Shown here piece by piece: positions 8,230 to 16,469 of a DNA stretch of 26,841 nt; positions within the stretch are counted from its first letter, which is position 1, and the number at the start of each line of letters is the position of its first letter. The DNA comes from Rhodobiaceae bacterium (lineage in GTDB: Bacteria; Pseudomonadota; Alphaproteobacteria; Rhizobiales; TMED25), in NCBI GenBank assembly GCA_002704755.1, contig PAHC01000011.1:187929-214769 (forward strand), written 5' to 3'. The position numbers and the translations under genes are program-made. Below the pieces are notes generated by a model. That model was not told where the DNA came from, ran no database searches, and was given only the letters and a program-made list of their open reading frames with translations.

Positions 8230-9550
8230 ATGAGCCTTGGACTAATAAATTTAACTAAATTAAACCAAGTTCAAAGTCTTTCCCCACAGGCTCAGCTTAC
8301 AATAAAATTATTGAGTCTAAACAATGCTGAACTTGAAAACTTTCTTGAAAAAAAAAATAGAAGATAACCCACTTCTTATAGAAAAAGAATCTTCAGCAAA
8401 GGACGATTTGCAAGTCCAACCGTTTACAGATAAATATACTAGAAATTCTATGAATTTAGACATGATAAATAATGTCAGTTATTCCAAGTCATTAAGAGAG
8501 CATCTAATTGATCAACTTACTATTTCTAATCTTAATGCAAGAGAAAAGATTGTTTCAAATTATTTAATAAATACACTCGATGATGCAGGTTATATTACTG
8601 AAGAAGAGGGAAGAATTTGTCAAACACTTGGTATTGATCTGAATTTTTATAACTCAGTTATCACAAAACTTCAAAGTTTTGAACCGACGGGAGTCTTTTC
8701 AAGGTCACTTAAAGAATGTCTCACATTGCAACTCACTGAGAAAGGTCTAATAAACAAACAACTAATCCATCTACTTAATCATATCCAATTACTTGCAGAC
8801 GATAATTTTAAAAAATTACTGCAAATAATGAAAATTACAAAAGAAGAACTCTTTGACTTAATAAAAATAATTAGGAAATGTAACCCTAAACCAGGACTTA
8901 ATTACTCAAAGGATACAATGGAAGTAATTACTCCTGATATTGTGATTAAAAGAAACGAAAGTGGTATGTATTCTATAAAATTAACTCAGAATTATTTTTC
9001 CAATATAATAATTGATGAAACATATAAAGATATAATTCAAAATAAAGTAAAAAATAATGACACTTTAAACGGTCATTTCACAGAAGCTAAAATGATACTA
9101 ACAAGTATATCTCAAAGACAAAAAACACTATTGAAGGTTTCATATGAAGTTATGCTTCAACAACGCAATTTTCTTGAAAATGGAATTAATTTTATGAAAC
9201 CATTAAATTTAGAAAAAATTGCAAAAATTACAAACCTACATATTTCAACAATAAGTAGATCAATCCAAAATAAATTTATTGAAACACCCCGAGGAACTTT
9301 TGAATTGAAATATTTCTTTGACTCAGGCCTTTCTAAGAAAAACTCCGATGAAGAAATATCATCCAAAACTATAGAAAACAGAATAAAAGAATTGATAAAG
9401 AATGAAAAAAGAGATGATATTTTATCTGATGATAAGATAGTAAGATTATTAGAAGGTTTTGATATAAGAATTGCTAGAAGAACTGTTGCTAAATACAGAA
9501 AGAAGCTAAATATTTTACCATCATCAAAAAGAAAGAATAAGTTTTTGTGA
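8230..9550 (+). CDS. rpoN: RNA polymerase sigma-54 factor RpoN, interrupted by a +1 frameshift in a poly-A run
   Basis: Alternative sigma factor for -24/-12 promoters. Translation from ATG 8230 gives a clear region I (S-L-S-P-Q-A-Q-L-T-I-K-L-L-S-L-N-N-A-E-L), but the frame ends at TAA 8365-8367. The rest (core-binding region, the HTH ending in P-R-G-T-F-E-L-K-Y-F-F, and the RpoN box ARRTVAKYR near 9473-9499) lies in the next frame. The two join exactly at ten consecutive A (8348-8357). Removing one A gives E-K-K-I-E-D-N-P-L-L, the conserved end of region I, and a 439-aa protein, slightly short because acidic region II is small. The open frame alone (from 8324) would lack most of region I, which activators need. 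Possible causes are a true mutation, transcriptional slippage that restores the frame, or a base-call error. hpf and ptsN, often next in this order, are absent. Confidence 0.93.
8348..8357 (+). repeat. A10 homopolymer at the rpoN frameshift
   Basis: Ten A between G 8347 and T 8358. The 5' and 3' parts of rpoN are each intact and conserved up to this run and differ in frame by one base. A nine-A version would be in frame. Confidence 0.9.
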
Positions 9551-9583
9551 TAATCAATTTAAATTTTAAGGGAGTTTTTAACA

Positions 9584-10579
9584 ATGAATACTAAGATTGA
9601 TATGCACACTCATGTCGCACCAAGAGAGGCTGTAAAAGTTGCAGACAAAGGTGGGAATTGGCATGGTGTAGAGTTTTATCGAGATCAAAATGATAAACTC
9701 ACAACATCGTTTGGAGGGGAAACAATGGCTTTACCTTGGCCTAGAAAAATGGAAACTCCGCAAGATAGATTAAAATCTATGAGTGAAAGAGATGTTGATG
9801 TTCATGTTCTAAGTATGAGCCCTCTCATGCATTGGCATAAACTTGATAGAAACAATGCTAAGTCATACGCTATAGATGTAAATGATGATATTTCAGACTA
9901 CGCAAATATTGATAATAAAAGGTTCCAGGCTCTATGTTTTTTACCATTACAGGATACAGATGCATCAATTTATGAATTAGAAAGATGTGTCCAATCAAAA
10001 AAAATGATGGGAGCCATGGTTGCAACAAACATCAATGGAATGGATTGGGATAACGATAGGCTTTATCCTGTCTTGGAGGCTGCTAACAAATTGAAATGTT
10101 TAGTATTTTTTCACCCAACAAGGGGAAGGGCAAACTCGTGGCTAAAAAATTATCATCTTAGAAATCTTATTGGTAACCCACTTGAAACGACTGTTGCTAT
10201 GGCAAATATTATTTTTGGAGGTATATTAGATAAATTGCCAAATTTAAACTTATGCTTCGCTCACGGGGGTGGCTTTATAAGACAAGGGGTTGGACGCTTT
10301 AACCATGGATATAGCGTAAGAGATGAAGCTAAACTTAATATCTCGTCGCTTCCTTCAGAATATTTAAAAAGTTTTTATTACGATACTATAACACATTCTG
10401 AGGATGGATTGAGAAACCTAATAGATATTGTAGGTATAGATAGAATTTTTCTTGGAAGTGATTATCCCGCAGATATGGGAGAGCCATATCCAGTTGATTT
10501 TGTTAATAATTCAACTCTACTATCTGAAGAGGAAAAAGAAAAAATAATTAGTAAGAATATCTTATCTTTCTTAAAATAA
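9584..10579 (+). CDS. ACMSD-like amidohydrolase-superfamily enzyme (metal-dependent decarboxylase/hydrolase)
   Basis: A 331-aa TIM-barrel metalloenzyme of the ACMSD branch of the amidohydrolase superfamily. Ligands visible are H8 and H10 (DMHTH), H177 (FFHPTRG), H227 (FAHGGG) and D293 (GSDYP). They fall at almost the same positions as in bacterial aminocarboxymuconate-semialdehyde decarboxylase (H9, H11, H177, H228, D294), and length is also close. Members decarboxylate or hydrate unsaturated or aromatic acids, so a non-oxidative decarboxylase is the best guess, with a lactonase or hydratase possible. No kynurenine or nitrobenzoate pathway genes accompany it, so the true ACMSD role is doubtful. 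A GGGAG site sits 11 nt before the ATG. It starts 33 nt after rpoN and is followed 12 nt later by the CMD gene. Confidence 0.88.
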   Translation: MNTKIDMHTHVAPREAVKVADKGGNWHGVEFYRDQNDKLTTSFGGETMALPWPRKMETPQDRLKSMSERDVDVHVLSMSPLMHWHKLDRNNAKSYAIDVNDDISDYANIDNKRFQALCFLPLQDTDASIYELERCVQSKKMMGAMVATNINGMDWDNDRLYPVLEAANKLKCLVFFHPTRGRANSWLKNYHLRNLIGNPLETTVAMANIIFGGILDKLPNLNLCFAHGGGFIRQGVGRFNHGYSVRDEAKLNISSLPSEYLKSFYYDTITHSEDGLRNLIDIVGIDRIFLGSDYPADMGEPYPVDFVNNSTLLSEEEKEKIISKNILSFLK

Positions 10580-10591
10580 TGAGGATACTAA

Positions 10592-11005
10592 ATGAAAAAT
10601 AATAAAATACAAAATGAGTTATCTAGAACCTTTGCTGAAAGGCGAAGTCATGTTTATCCTGCTCACGAGTGGCTTGCTGAAAAATTTCCTGAGTATGTAA
10701 AAATAATGCTGGATTTAGACTATGAAATAAGACAGAAATCAAAAATATTTGATGAAAAAATGCATGAATTATTTCATATTATTGCCCTTGCAGTAAAAGG
10801 ATCAAATCCACATAATCAACAACATCTAAAAGCACATATAAAAAAAGGATTACAATTAGGATTAAGTCCAGAAGAAATAGCTGAAGCGTTAATGGTCTGC
10901 GTCAACCCTGGTGGAGCTATGGTTCTAACATATAGTGTTACGTGTATGCTTGAAGCGATAGATGAATTGAAACAAGAAGGCTGGATAGAACCAAAAAAAA
11001 ATTAA
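10592..11005 (+). CDS. Carboxymuconolactone decarboxylase (CMD) family protein lacking the redox cysteines
   Basis: A 137-aa, all-helical CMD/AhpD-fold protein. The family core runs from about residue 57 to 115. It includes the conserved His82 (LKAHIKKGLQLGLSPEEIAEAL) and a V-N-P-G-G-A-M segment. In AhpD-like members a C-x2-C pair precedes this His; here the stretch is V-K-G-S-N-P-H-N and has no cysteine, so a peroxidase-partner function is unlikely. A lyase or decarboxylase role, or a structural partner of the preceding ACMSD-like enzyme, fits better. A GAGGA site precedes the ATG. It converges with the minus-strand Gfo/Idh gene 11 nt away. Confidence 0.82.
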   Translation: MKNNKIQNELSRTFAERRSHVYPAHEWLAEKFPEYVKIMLDLDYEIRQKSKIFDEKMHELFHIIALAVKGSNPHNQQHLKAHIKKGLQLGLSPEEIAEALMVCVNPGGAMVLTYSVTCMLEAIDELKQEGWIEPKKN

Positions 11006-11016
11006 ATATTATTTAA

Positions 11017-12120
11017 TTAAATATTTGCTAATGGCACAGGTTGACCCGTTTCTGAAGCCTCAGCCATGGCTAGTGTTACAGCCAGAGTCTGTCTCGCTTC
11101 TTTAGCCGTTGTTAGATGACATTTGGACCCTGTTGATTGAGCATCTAGCCACTCTTTAGTTTCATCCGCTATTCTTCCAAACATAATGCCATCAGCCCAC
11201 TCACCTGATGACCTACTTCCCAAAAATGCAAGCTTTAACTTTTGGTCTTCAGCATAAGCATTACTATAACCATGCTCTGAATATAATATTTGATCCCTGT
11301 GATCATCATCAATTAAAATAACTCCATCTCGACCCATAATCTCAAGCCTCACACTTTGTCCAGTTGTCGGAAAACCACCTGGTAGAGCATAACAAATATC
11401 AAATGAAAATACCGCACCCGTTGAATACTTTACCATAGTCAAGCTTATGTCATCTACGTCATATCCTTGATCACGAAAAATAGTTCCATGCCCCATTGCC
11501 TGTACTTCGATGGGTGATACATCTGGCCCCAAACACCACCCTATATAATCAACATTGTATGTAATTATATCAAGTATAGGTGTTGCCTCTGGGCATCTCT
11601 TGAGTATTTCAAGCATATTTGTTCTTGTGTTATAAACTCTTGTCATTCCGCCTAGAATGGGTCCTAATTTTCCTCTTGAAATTTCATCATGAGCAACAAA
11701 ATACTTTTGAAGAAACCTTTGCGAATAGCCAATTCTTAGATCAACTCCTTTTTCTTCAGCTAGTTTTGATAGTCTATCCCCATCTTCAATCGTTAGTGCA
11801 AGTGGTTTCTCAACCAGAACAGATTTTCCAGCATTGATGGCAGCCTCCACAGACTCTCTATGCTCATCCTCTGGGGTTGAAACAATTACAACATCAACGT
11901 TAGGATCATTTATTACTTCATAGTTATCAGTGGTAAACCCATTGGCATTAGTTGATTTTGCTAACTTTTCTGCGAATGTCTCATCTATATCTGAAACGAC
12001 AAGATATTTCACGGCTGAATGTAGTGCGGCAAGTTTTGCTCTATGAGTACCAATCCTACCCGAACCAATTACACCGACTCCTATCTGCCTCTTTTTGTAA
12101 CTATTACCTGATATTATCAT
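11017..12120 (-). CDS. Gfo/Idh/MocA-family oxidoreductase with Tyr at the catalytic His position
   Basis: A 367-aa NAD(P)-dependent dehydrogenase of the inositol-dehydrogenase type. The Rossmann loop is VGVIGSGRIGTHRA (about 15-28) and the EKP motif is residues 104-106 (Lys105 is the usual catalytic lysine). The family segment D-x3-H-x2-D reads D184-I-I-T-Y188-N-V-D191, so the general His is replaced by Tyr. Family substrates are sugars, cyclitols and sugar acids; this one is unknown. Its ATG overlaps the dioxygenase stop (ATGA, 12117-12120), so it is translationally coupled and last in a four-gene minus-strand operon. One of three such dehydrogenases in the island. Confidence 0.9.
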   Translation of the reverse strand: MIISGNSYKKRQIGVGVIGSGRIGTHRAKLAALHSAVKYLVVSDIDETFAEKLAKSTNANGFTTDNYEVINDPNVDVVIVSTPEDEHRESVEAAINAGKSVLVEKPLALTIEDGDRLSKLAEEKGVDLRIGYSQRFLQKYFVAHDEISRGKLGPILGGMTRVYNTRTNMLEILKRCPEATPILDIITYNVDYIGWCLGPDVSPIEVQAMGHGTIFRDQGYDVDDISLTMVKYSTGAVFSFDICYALPGGFPTTGQSVRLEIMGRDGVILIDDDHRDQILYSEHGYSNAYAEDQKLKLAFLGSRSSGEWADGIMFGRIADETKEWLDAQSTGSKCHLTTAKEARQTLAVTLAMAEASETGQPVPLANI

Positions 12121-13142
12121 GCTACTTCTCTTTTAGGTATTCCACCCTTTTCGACATATGAATATCTCTCCATAAGTTCAGGAGCTAAACTTCTCCTGTG
12201 TTCTACTGGAAATGATATCCACATACGGAGTAAATGTCTTTTCAATTTAGGATCATCATAATCCTCATAATCTTCTCTTGCATGCAATATTTGATGATTA
12301 TTAATAAACTGAATATCGCCTTGTTGGAAACCCATGGATAATCTTAGAGATTCTCGTTCACTTATCTCTTGAACAACATCTAGCGCTTCACGTTGGAGGT
12401 CCGTTAGTGCAAGGTGCTCCCCATGACGTACAACAGACTCAAAAAATGCTCTTGAAGTAATTCTTGATGTTAATTTGCCATCATGATAGCTGAACATGGG
12501 GCATGTATACCATGGCTGTTCTCCCTCTGGGTTCTCTCCTCTCCAATCAAGATTGAATGGCTGATGTAACACTTCAATCAGATCAGGTCTTTCTTTTCTC
12601 AAAACATTATGAATAGTAAGTGCTGATACTAAATAACTTGCTCCGCCTTTTTTAGCTTTTCTTTGACAAAATAAACCAACCACATCAACTGGTAATTGAT
12701 CGGAATGGAAGTCCATTTTGAGCTTGGTTTGATACATTCTTGTTGTTGGGTCTGAGATGGATTTTCCTTCATCTGTAACATGTCCAAGTAAGTGACCCCT
12801 TGTATTTTGTGATACAGGTGTACCCAAATGAATACCAATCCCCCAATAAATTAACTCACACTCTTCGTCTGTGTATTTATCTCTATCAATTCCTCTTATC
12901 AAGACAAAACCAAGTTGGTTTTCTAACACATCATATAATGAATGTATTTTTGTTGATAATGTTGGCAATGCAAAATCTTCCTTCTGGAATGGAATTTTAA
13001 TATCATTATTCATCAAATATTTAAGTGCATCGTCTATTTCTTTAAGTTCTAAATCATTTAGGTGAAGTAACCACTCGATTGAATTTTGTATTTCAGGCCC
13101 AACCCAAGCTGCTCTTTCATTAACTTCGCTATTAAATAACAT
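12117..13142 (-). CDS. TauD/TfdA-family Fe(II)/2-oxoglutarate dioxygenase
   Basis: A 341-aa non-heme iron dioxygenase of the TauD clade. The facial triad is visible as H146-x-D148 (DFHSDQ) and distal H287 (I-L-H-A-R). Arg302 and Arg306 (RHLLRMW) suit 2-oxoglutarate binding. Other conserved pieces are G-F-V-L-I-R-G near the N-terminus and F-I-N-N-H before the distal His. The chosen start is ATG 13142, because AGGAG lies 8 nt upstream of it; a TTG at 13148 would be only 2 nt from that site. The gene begins 2 nt after the TerC stop and ends overlapping the next Gfo/Idh start. The substrate is not deducible; hydroxylation or C-X bond cleavage of an imported compound is the family norm. Confidence 0.9.
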   Translation of the reverse strand: MLFNSEVNERAAWVGPEIQNSIEWLLHLNDLELKEIDDALKYLMNNDIKIPFQKEDFALPTLSTKIHSLYDVLENQLGFVLIRGIDRDKYTDEECELIYWGIGIHLGTPVSQNTRGHLLGHVTDEGKSISDPTTRMYQTKLKMDFHSDQLPVDVVGLFCQRKAKKGGASYLVSALTIHNVLRKERPDLIEVLHQPFNLDWRGENPEGEQPWYTCPMFSYHDGKLTSRITSRAFFESVVRHGEHLALTDLQREALDVVQEISERESLRLSMGFQQGDIQFINNHQILHAREDYEDYDDPKLKRHLLRMWISFPVEHRRSLAPELMERYSYVEKGGIPKREVA

Positions 13143-13144
13143 AT

Positions 13145-13831
13145 TCAAATCTCCTTATTTCTTGACTTTATTAATATACGCGCGGTAACTACGACGAGAA
13201 CTGCGCATGACACGGATCCAATAAAACCATTGCTCTCATTCATAAATGGGAATATAGCCTGAGTGCCTTTATCTGTAAACAATAGATGTCCAGAAATCCA
13301 ACCCAAGAGTCCTCCTCCAAACCAGATAAGAACTGGATACTTCGAAAAAACATTAAGTAGGAAAGAACTACCAATAAATAGAAGAGGAATTGCTAAGACT
13401 ATCCCAAAAATAATGAGTGGAATTGATCCATGAGCTGCCGCGGCAACTGCAAGAACGTTATCCAAACTCATCGCTGCATCAGCGATCGCAATTGTAAAAA
13501 TTACTTTACCTAATGTTTTTGCTTCACCTTTATCTTGATGATGGTTCTCATCTTCAGGTAATATTAATTTTATTGCAATCCATATAAGCACAATCCCACC
13601 AATAGTCCTAATATACGGCACATCCAAAATTAATGTAACTATACTTGCAAAAATAATCCTGAGAAGTATTGCGGTAGCTACGCCAAAAACCATACCAATT
13701 TTTTTTTGTTCTTCAGGCAAGCCTCTACAAGCGAGAGCAATCACGATAGCGTTATCACCACTTAGAAGTAGATCAATCCAAACTATTTGAAGAATAACAA
13801 CCCAATCAATTGTGCCTAAGATCGAACCCAT
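13145..13831 (-). CDS. TerC/YjbE-family integral membrane protein (putative metal transporter)
   Basis: A 228-aa polytopic membrane protein with about seven hydrophobic segments. The TerC hallmarks are the two acidic membrane motifs W-I-D-L-L-L-S-G-D-N-A (about residues 18-28) and A-D-A-A-M-S-L-D-N-V (about 116-125). These are thought to bind divalent metal, and TerC relatives export or deliver manganese. Its position is unusual: second in the catabolic operon, 23 nt after one Gfo/Idh and 2 nt before the Fe(II) dioxygenase. The operon placement suggests a link to metal supply or to transport of a pathway compound, but that is inference. Confidence 0.88.
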   Translation of the reverse strand: MGSILGTIDWVVILQIVWIDLLLSGDNAIVIALACRGLPEEQKKIGMVFGVATAILLRIIFASIVTLILDVPYIRTIGGIVLIWIAIKLILPEDENHHQDKGEAKTLGKVIFTIAIADAAMSLDNVLAVAAAAHGSIPLIIFGIVLAIPLLFIGSSFLLNVFSKYPVLIWFGGGLLGWISGHLLFTDKGTQAIFPFMNESNGFIGSVSCAVLVVVTARILIKSRNKEI

Positions 13832-13854
13832 TTAGTGTTTATCCAGATCCAGTT

Positions 13855-14904
13855 TCATAAAAAATCATTCCGTGGCAAAGAAACTGGTTCACCAAGTTCA
13901 ACTGATAAGTCCGCAGCTTGATAAACTTGCATAACTAATTTTGCTTCTTCTGCACTTACCATAACGGGAGTATCAAAAACTATTGAATTTATGAAATGAT
14001 TTATCTCCTCGTGCATTGACCCTGCAAAAACATGATCTATTTGTTCGCCCGGCATTGATGAAAGGGGATACCTGATCCCATCCTTAGTAGTATTAAGCTG
14101 TATGTCCTTATGCGAGTCATCAATTGTAAGCGTACCATCAGTTCCAACAATCTCAATGAATGCTTGTACGTAATTCGGATAACCAATTGGAAGAATCCAA
14201 CCAATTCCAATTGTTATAGTTGTTCCATCATCCATTGTAATCATTACCCATTGATGATCTGGAGTTTCGCTTTTTCTTGAAAATAATTTTCCTGAAGTTT
14301 GAGAATATACTCTGATTGGTTTTCTTGGTTGCATTGCCCACAGAACAAAATCTAGATCATGAACACCAGCAATCGAGGTAGGTGACATTTTTGACCTTCC
14401 AGTAATCTTTTCACCAAGCTCTCTTGTTGAGTTCCTTGATATTAGACATGTAACAGGATCACCAATTAGCCCTCCCTTTAGTGCCTTGTTAATATATGCA
14501 TATCTTGGGTCAAATCTTCTGGAATAACCTACAGTCATTTTTAAATTATTTTTATGTGCAAGTTGAAGCGCTTGATCAGTTTCAGCTATTGTTGATGCAA
14601 TAGGCTTTTCTACAAAAACGTGTTTCCCTTTCTCTAAAAATTCCATCAGAATTGGAAAACGGATAGTTTCTGGTGTCATAGAAATAACAACAGCATCTAT
14701 ACCCGGATCATCTGCAAGTTCTATCCAATTATTAGTAATTTGATCTAGTTTTAACTCTTTTTTGAGCTCTTCCGCTCTAAGCTCGTCTATTTCTGCAATA
14801 GACAACTGATCAATTAGGGGATTTTTTCGGCAGGCAGCTGCTCTTATTCCACCAACCCATCCAGCACCAATAACGGCTACATTTATTTGATTTAACTTTG
14901 CCAT
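13855..14904 (-). CDS. Gfo/Idh/MocA-family oxidoreductase
   Basis: A 349-aa NAD(P)-dependent dehydrogenase. The Rossmann loop is VAVIGAGWVGG (about 9-19), the EKP motif is residues 99-101, and the catalytic segment reads A-G-V-H182-D-L-D185, so the His is kept but the Asp four residues before it is not. The family oxidises sugar, cyclitol or sugar-acid hydroxyls. Two starts are possible: ATG 14904, giving the usual short lead-in to the Rossmann strand, or GTG 14940 with 12 more residues. Neither has a good ribosome site. It is the first gene of the minus-strand operon and diverges from the MmgE/PrpD gene. Confidence 0.88.
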   Translation of the reverse strand: MAKLNQINVAVIGAGWVGGIRAAACRKNPLIDQLSIAEIDELRAEELKKELKLDQITNNWIELADDPGIDAVVISMTPETIRFPILMEFLEKGKHVFVEKPIASTIAETDQALQLAHKNNLKMTVGYSRRFDPRYAYINKALKGGLIGDPVTCLISRNSTRELGEKITGRSKMSPTSIAGVHDLDFVLWAMQPRKPIRVYSQTSGKLFSRKSETPDHQWVMITMDDGTTITIGIGWILPIGYPNYVQAFIEIVGTDGTLTIDDSHKDIQLNTTKDGIRYPLSSMPGEQIDHVFAGSMHEEINHFINSIVFDTPVMVSAEEAKLVMQVYQAADLSVELGEPVSLPRNDFL

Positions 14905-14940
14905 ATTTGAAAATAAATTCAATTTTAAAAACAAACTCAC

Positions 14941-15070
14941 TTTAGCATAGAGAATTTAGTTTTCATCAAAAAAGTAAAGTTTTTTTTAAAATCAGGTTCT
15001 ATTGACAAGAGGTTGAATTATTGTAAGTATTAAATTCTAATTATAATATGGATTACTTGGGAGGACACAA
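14941..15070. promoter_or_regulatory. Divergent control region between the two halves of the island
   Basis: This gap separates the minus-strand operon from the plus-strand genes. On the plus strand a TTGACA (15002-15007) lies 17 bp before a weak AAGTAT, and a TATAAT sits at 15042-15047. A strong GGGAGG (15059-15064) precedes the MmgE/PrpD ATG. Which -10 is used cannot be decided by eye, and no clear operator palindrome was found. Confidence 0.45.
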
Positions 15071-16447
15071 ATGGATATAGCTCAAACATACGCTAAGTAT
15101 ACAAAAGAACTTAAATATGATGACCTAACAGACGATGTAATTGATCATGTCAAAAAATTAATCTTGGATATAATGGGCAATGATATCGGGGGCTATGAAT
15201 GGATGGAATCTGGGCCCTCAATACTTGAAGGTATTAGAACAATTAATAGAAATGCAGAAGGTGCGACTGTTTTGGCTACTGGTGAACAAATGGCTCCCGA
15301 GTGGGCATCGTTTGCCAATGCTTCAATGGCACATAGTTTGGATTATGATAATCATCATGCAAAAGGCGTGATTCATGCCGGTGGAAGTGTTGTAAATTGC
15401 GCCCTGGCTGCCGCGGAAGAAAATAACCTCACAGGTAAAGAATTAATAACGTCTGTTGTGATTGGTTATGAAATTGCTTGTAGATTAGCAATGGCATTAG
15501 GACCGCATTCATCCCATGAAATGGGATTTCATCCAACAGGAACATGCGCAACTTTCTCAGGTTCTGCAATAATTGGTCGTGCAAGAAAAATGTCAGAAGA
15601 ACAAATTGTTAATGCAATGGGATTAAATGGATCCCAGGCCGCTGGATCTATGCAATATGTAGTAAACGGAGCTTGGAATAAAAGGACCCACCCAGGAATT
15701 AATACTCACTCAAGTTTTATTGCAGCCACCCTTGCTCAATCAGGTTTTATTGGAGCAGCAGAGGTGTTTGAAGGTAAGCAAGGATTTCTCCAAGGATATG
15801 CATTAAGACCGATACCAGAGAATGCAACTAAAACACTTGGTAAAAGCTATGAAACGCTTGAAAATGCAATTAAGCCATTTCCATTATGTCGTTATAACCA
15901 CCAAACTCTTGATCTGGTAATTGACTATCAGAAAGAACATAACATTGATACCAAAAGAATCAGTAAAATCATTATTGATATGCCAACTTATGGTGTACAG
16001 CTGTGTGGTTCTCCAATTGAGTTGAAACGTAATCCAAAATCTCCAGTTGACGCCCAATTTTCAGGATGTTTTGCAGCAGCATTAGCTCTAACAGAAAAAA
16101 GAGCTGATATGCAGACATTTACGTCAGTTTTAGAAAAGGGCATGAATGATGAATTTAAGAGAATATTATCAATAACTGACATTAAACAGGCTGATGATCT
16201 AGATGCTATTCATCCTGAATTTTGGCCGGGTAGAATTACGATGACAATAGATGATGAGGAAGTTGAACTATACGGTAAGCACATGCGAGGTGAAAAAGAA
16301 CGTCCAATGTCTATTGAAGAAGTACAAGACAAATTCAGAGATTTAAGCCCAAACCATGATACTAAAAAATTAGATGAAGTGTTCAGTGTTATCAATGATC
16401 TGGAAAATGCTGATATTGATGACTTATTATCACCACTCAGAAAATGA
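15071..16447 (+). CDS. MmgE/PrpD-family protein (dehydratase/isomerase of carboxylic acids)
   Basis: A 458-aa member of the MmgE/PrpD fold. The family includes 2-methylcitrate dehydratase, cis-aconitate decarboxylase, and epimerases or isomerases of di- and tricarboxylates. Conserved pieces visible are A-H-S-L-D-Y-D-N-H-H (about 93-102), G-F-H-P-T-G-T near 154-160, T-H-P-G-I around 215-219, and C-R-Y-N-H-Q in the second half (about 277-282). Length is typical. There is no prpB or prpC nearby, so the methylcitrate cycle is unlikely. A strong GGGAGG site 6 nt before the ATG implies good translation. It is followed 22 nt later by the MR/MLE gene, with which it probably acts on an imported acid. 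Composition is less AT-rich than in the lpt genes. Confidence 0.9.
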   Translation: MDIAQTYAKYTKELKYDDLTDDVIDHVKKLILDIMGNDIGGYEWMESGPSILEGIRTINRNAEGATVLATGEQMAPEWASFANASMAHSLDYDNHHAKGVIHAGGSVVNCALAAAEENNLTGKELITSVVIGYEIACRLAMALGPHSSHEMGFHPTGTCATFSGSAIIGRARKMSEEQIVNAMGLNGSQAAGSMQYVVNGAWNKRTHPGINTHSSFIAATLAQSGFIGAAEVFEGKQGFLQGYALRPIPENATKTLGKSYETLENAIKPFPLCRYNHQTLDLVIDYQKEHNIDTKRISKIIIDMPTYGVQLCGSPIELKRNPKSPVDAQFSGCFAAALALTEKRADMQTFTSVLEKGMNDEFKRILSITDIKQADDLDAIHPEFWPGRITMTIDDEEVELYGKHMRGEKERPMSIEEVQDKFRDLSPNHDTKKLDEVFSVINDLENADIDDLLSPLRK

Positions 16448-16469
16448 TAACATAACAGGAGTTATATGA

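Noticed and set aside
8324..8329. ATG 8324 as the genuine start of RpoN
   Set aside because: The conserved region I is encoded upstream in the adjacent frame and joins at the A-run, so this ATG is internal.
9551..9583. Direct repeat of the tRNA-Phe 3' end at the far side of the island
   Set aside because: The 33 bases show no match to the tRNA sequence, so no attachment-site pair can be claimed.
9584..10579. True kynurenine-pathway ACMSD
   Set aside because: Metal ligands match but none of the pathway genes are present; other ACMSD-fold decarboxylases share the same ligands.
11004..11026. AAATATT/AATATTT hairpin as a bidirectional terminator between the convergent CMD and Gfo/Idh genes
   Set aside because: The seven-pair stem is pure A/T with a nine-base loop; such stems are expected by chance in this composition.
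15071..16447. 2-methylcitrate dehydratase PrpD as a specific call
   Set aside because: No prpB or prpC nearby and the family covers many substrates; kept at family level.
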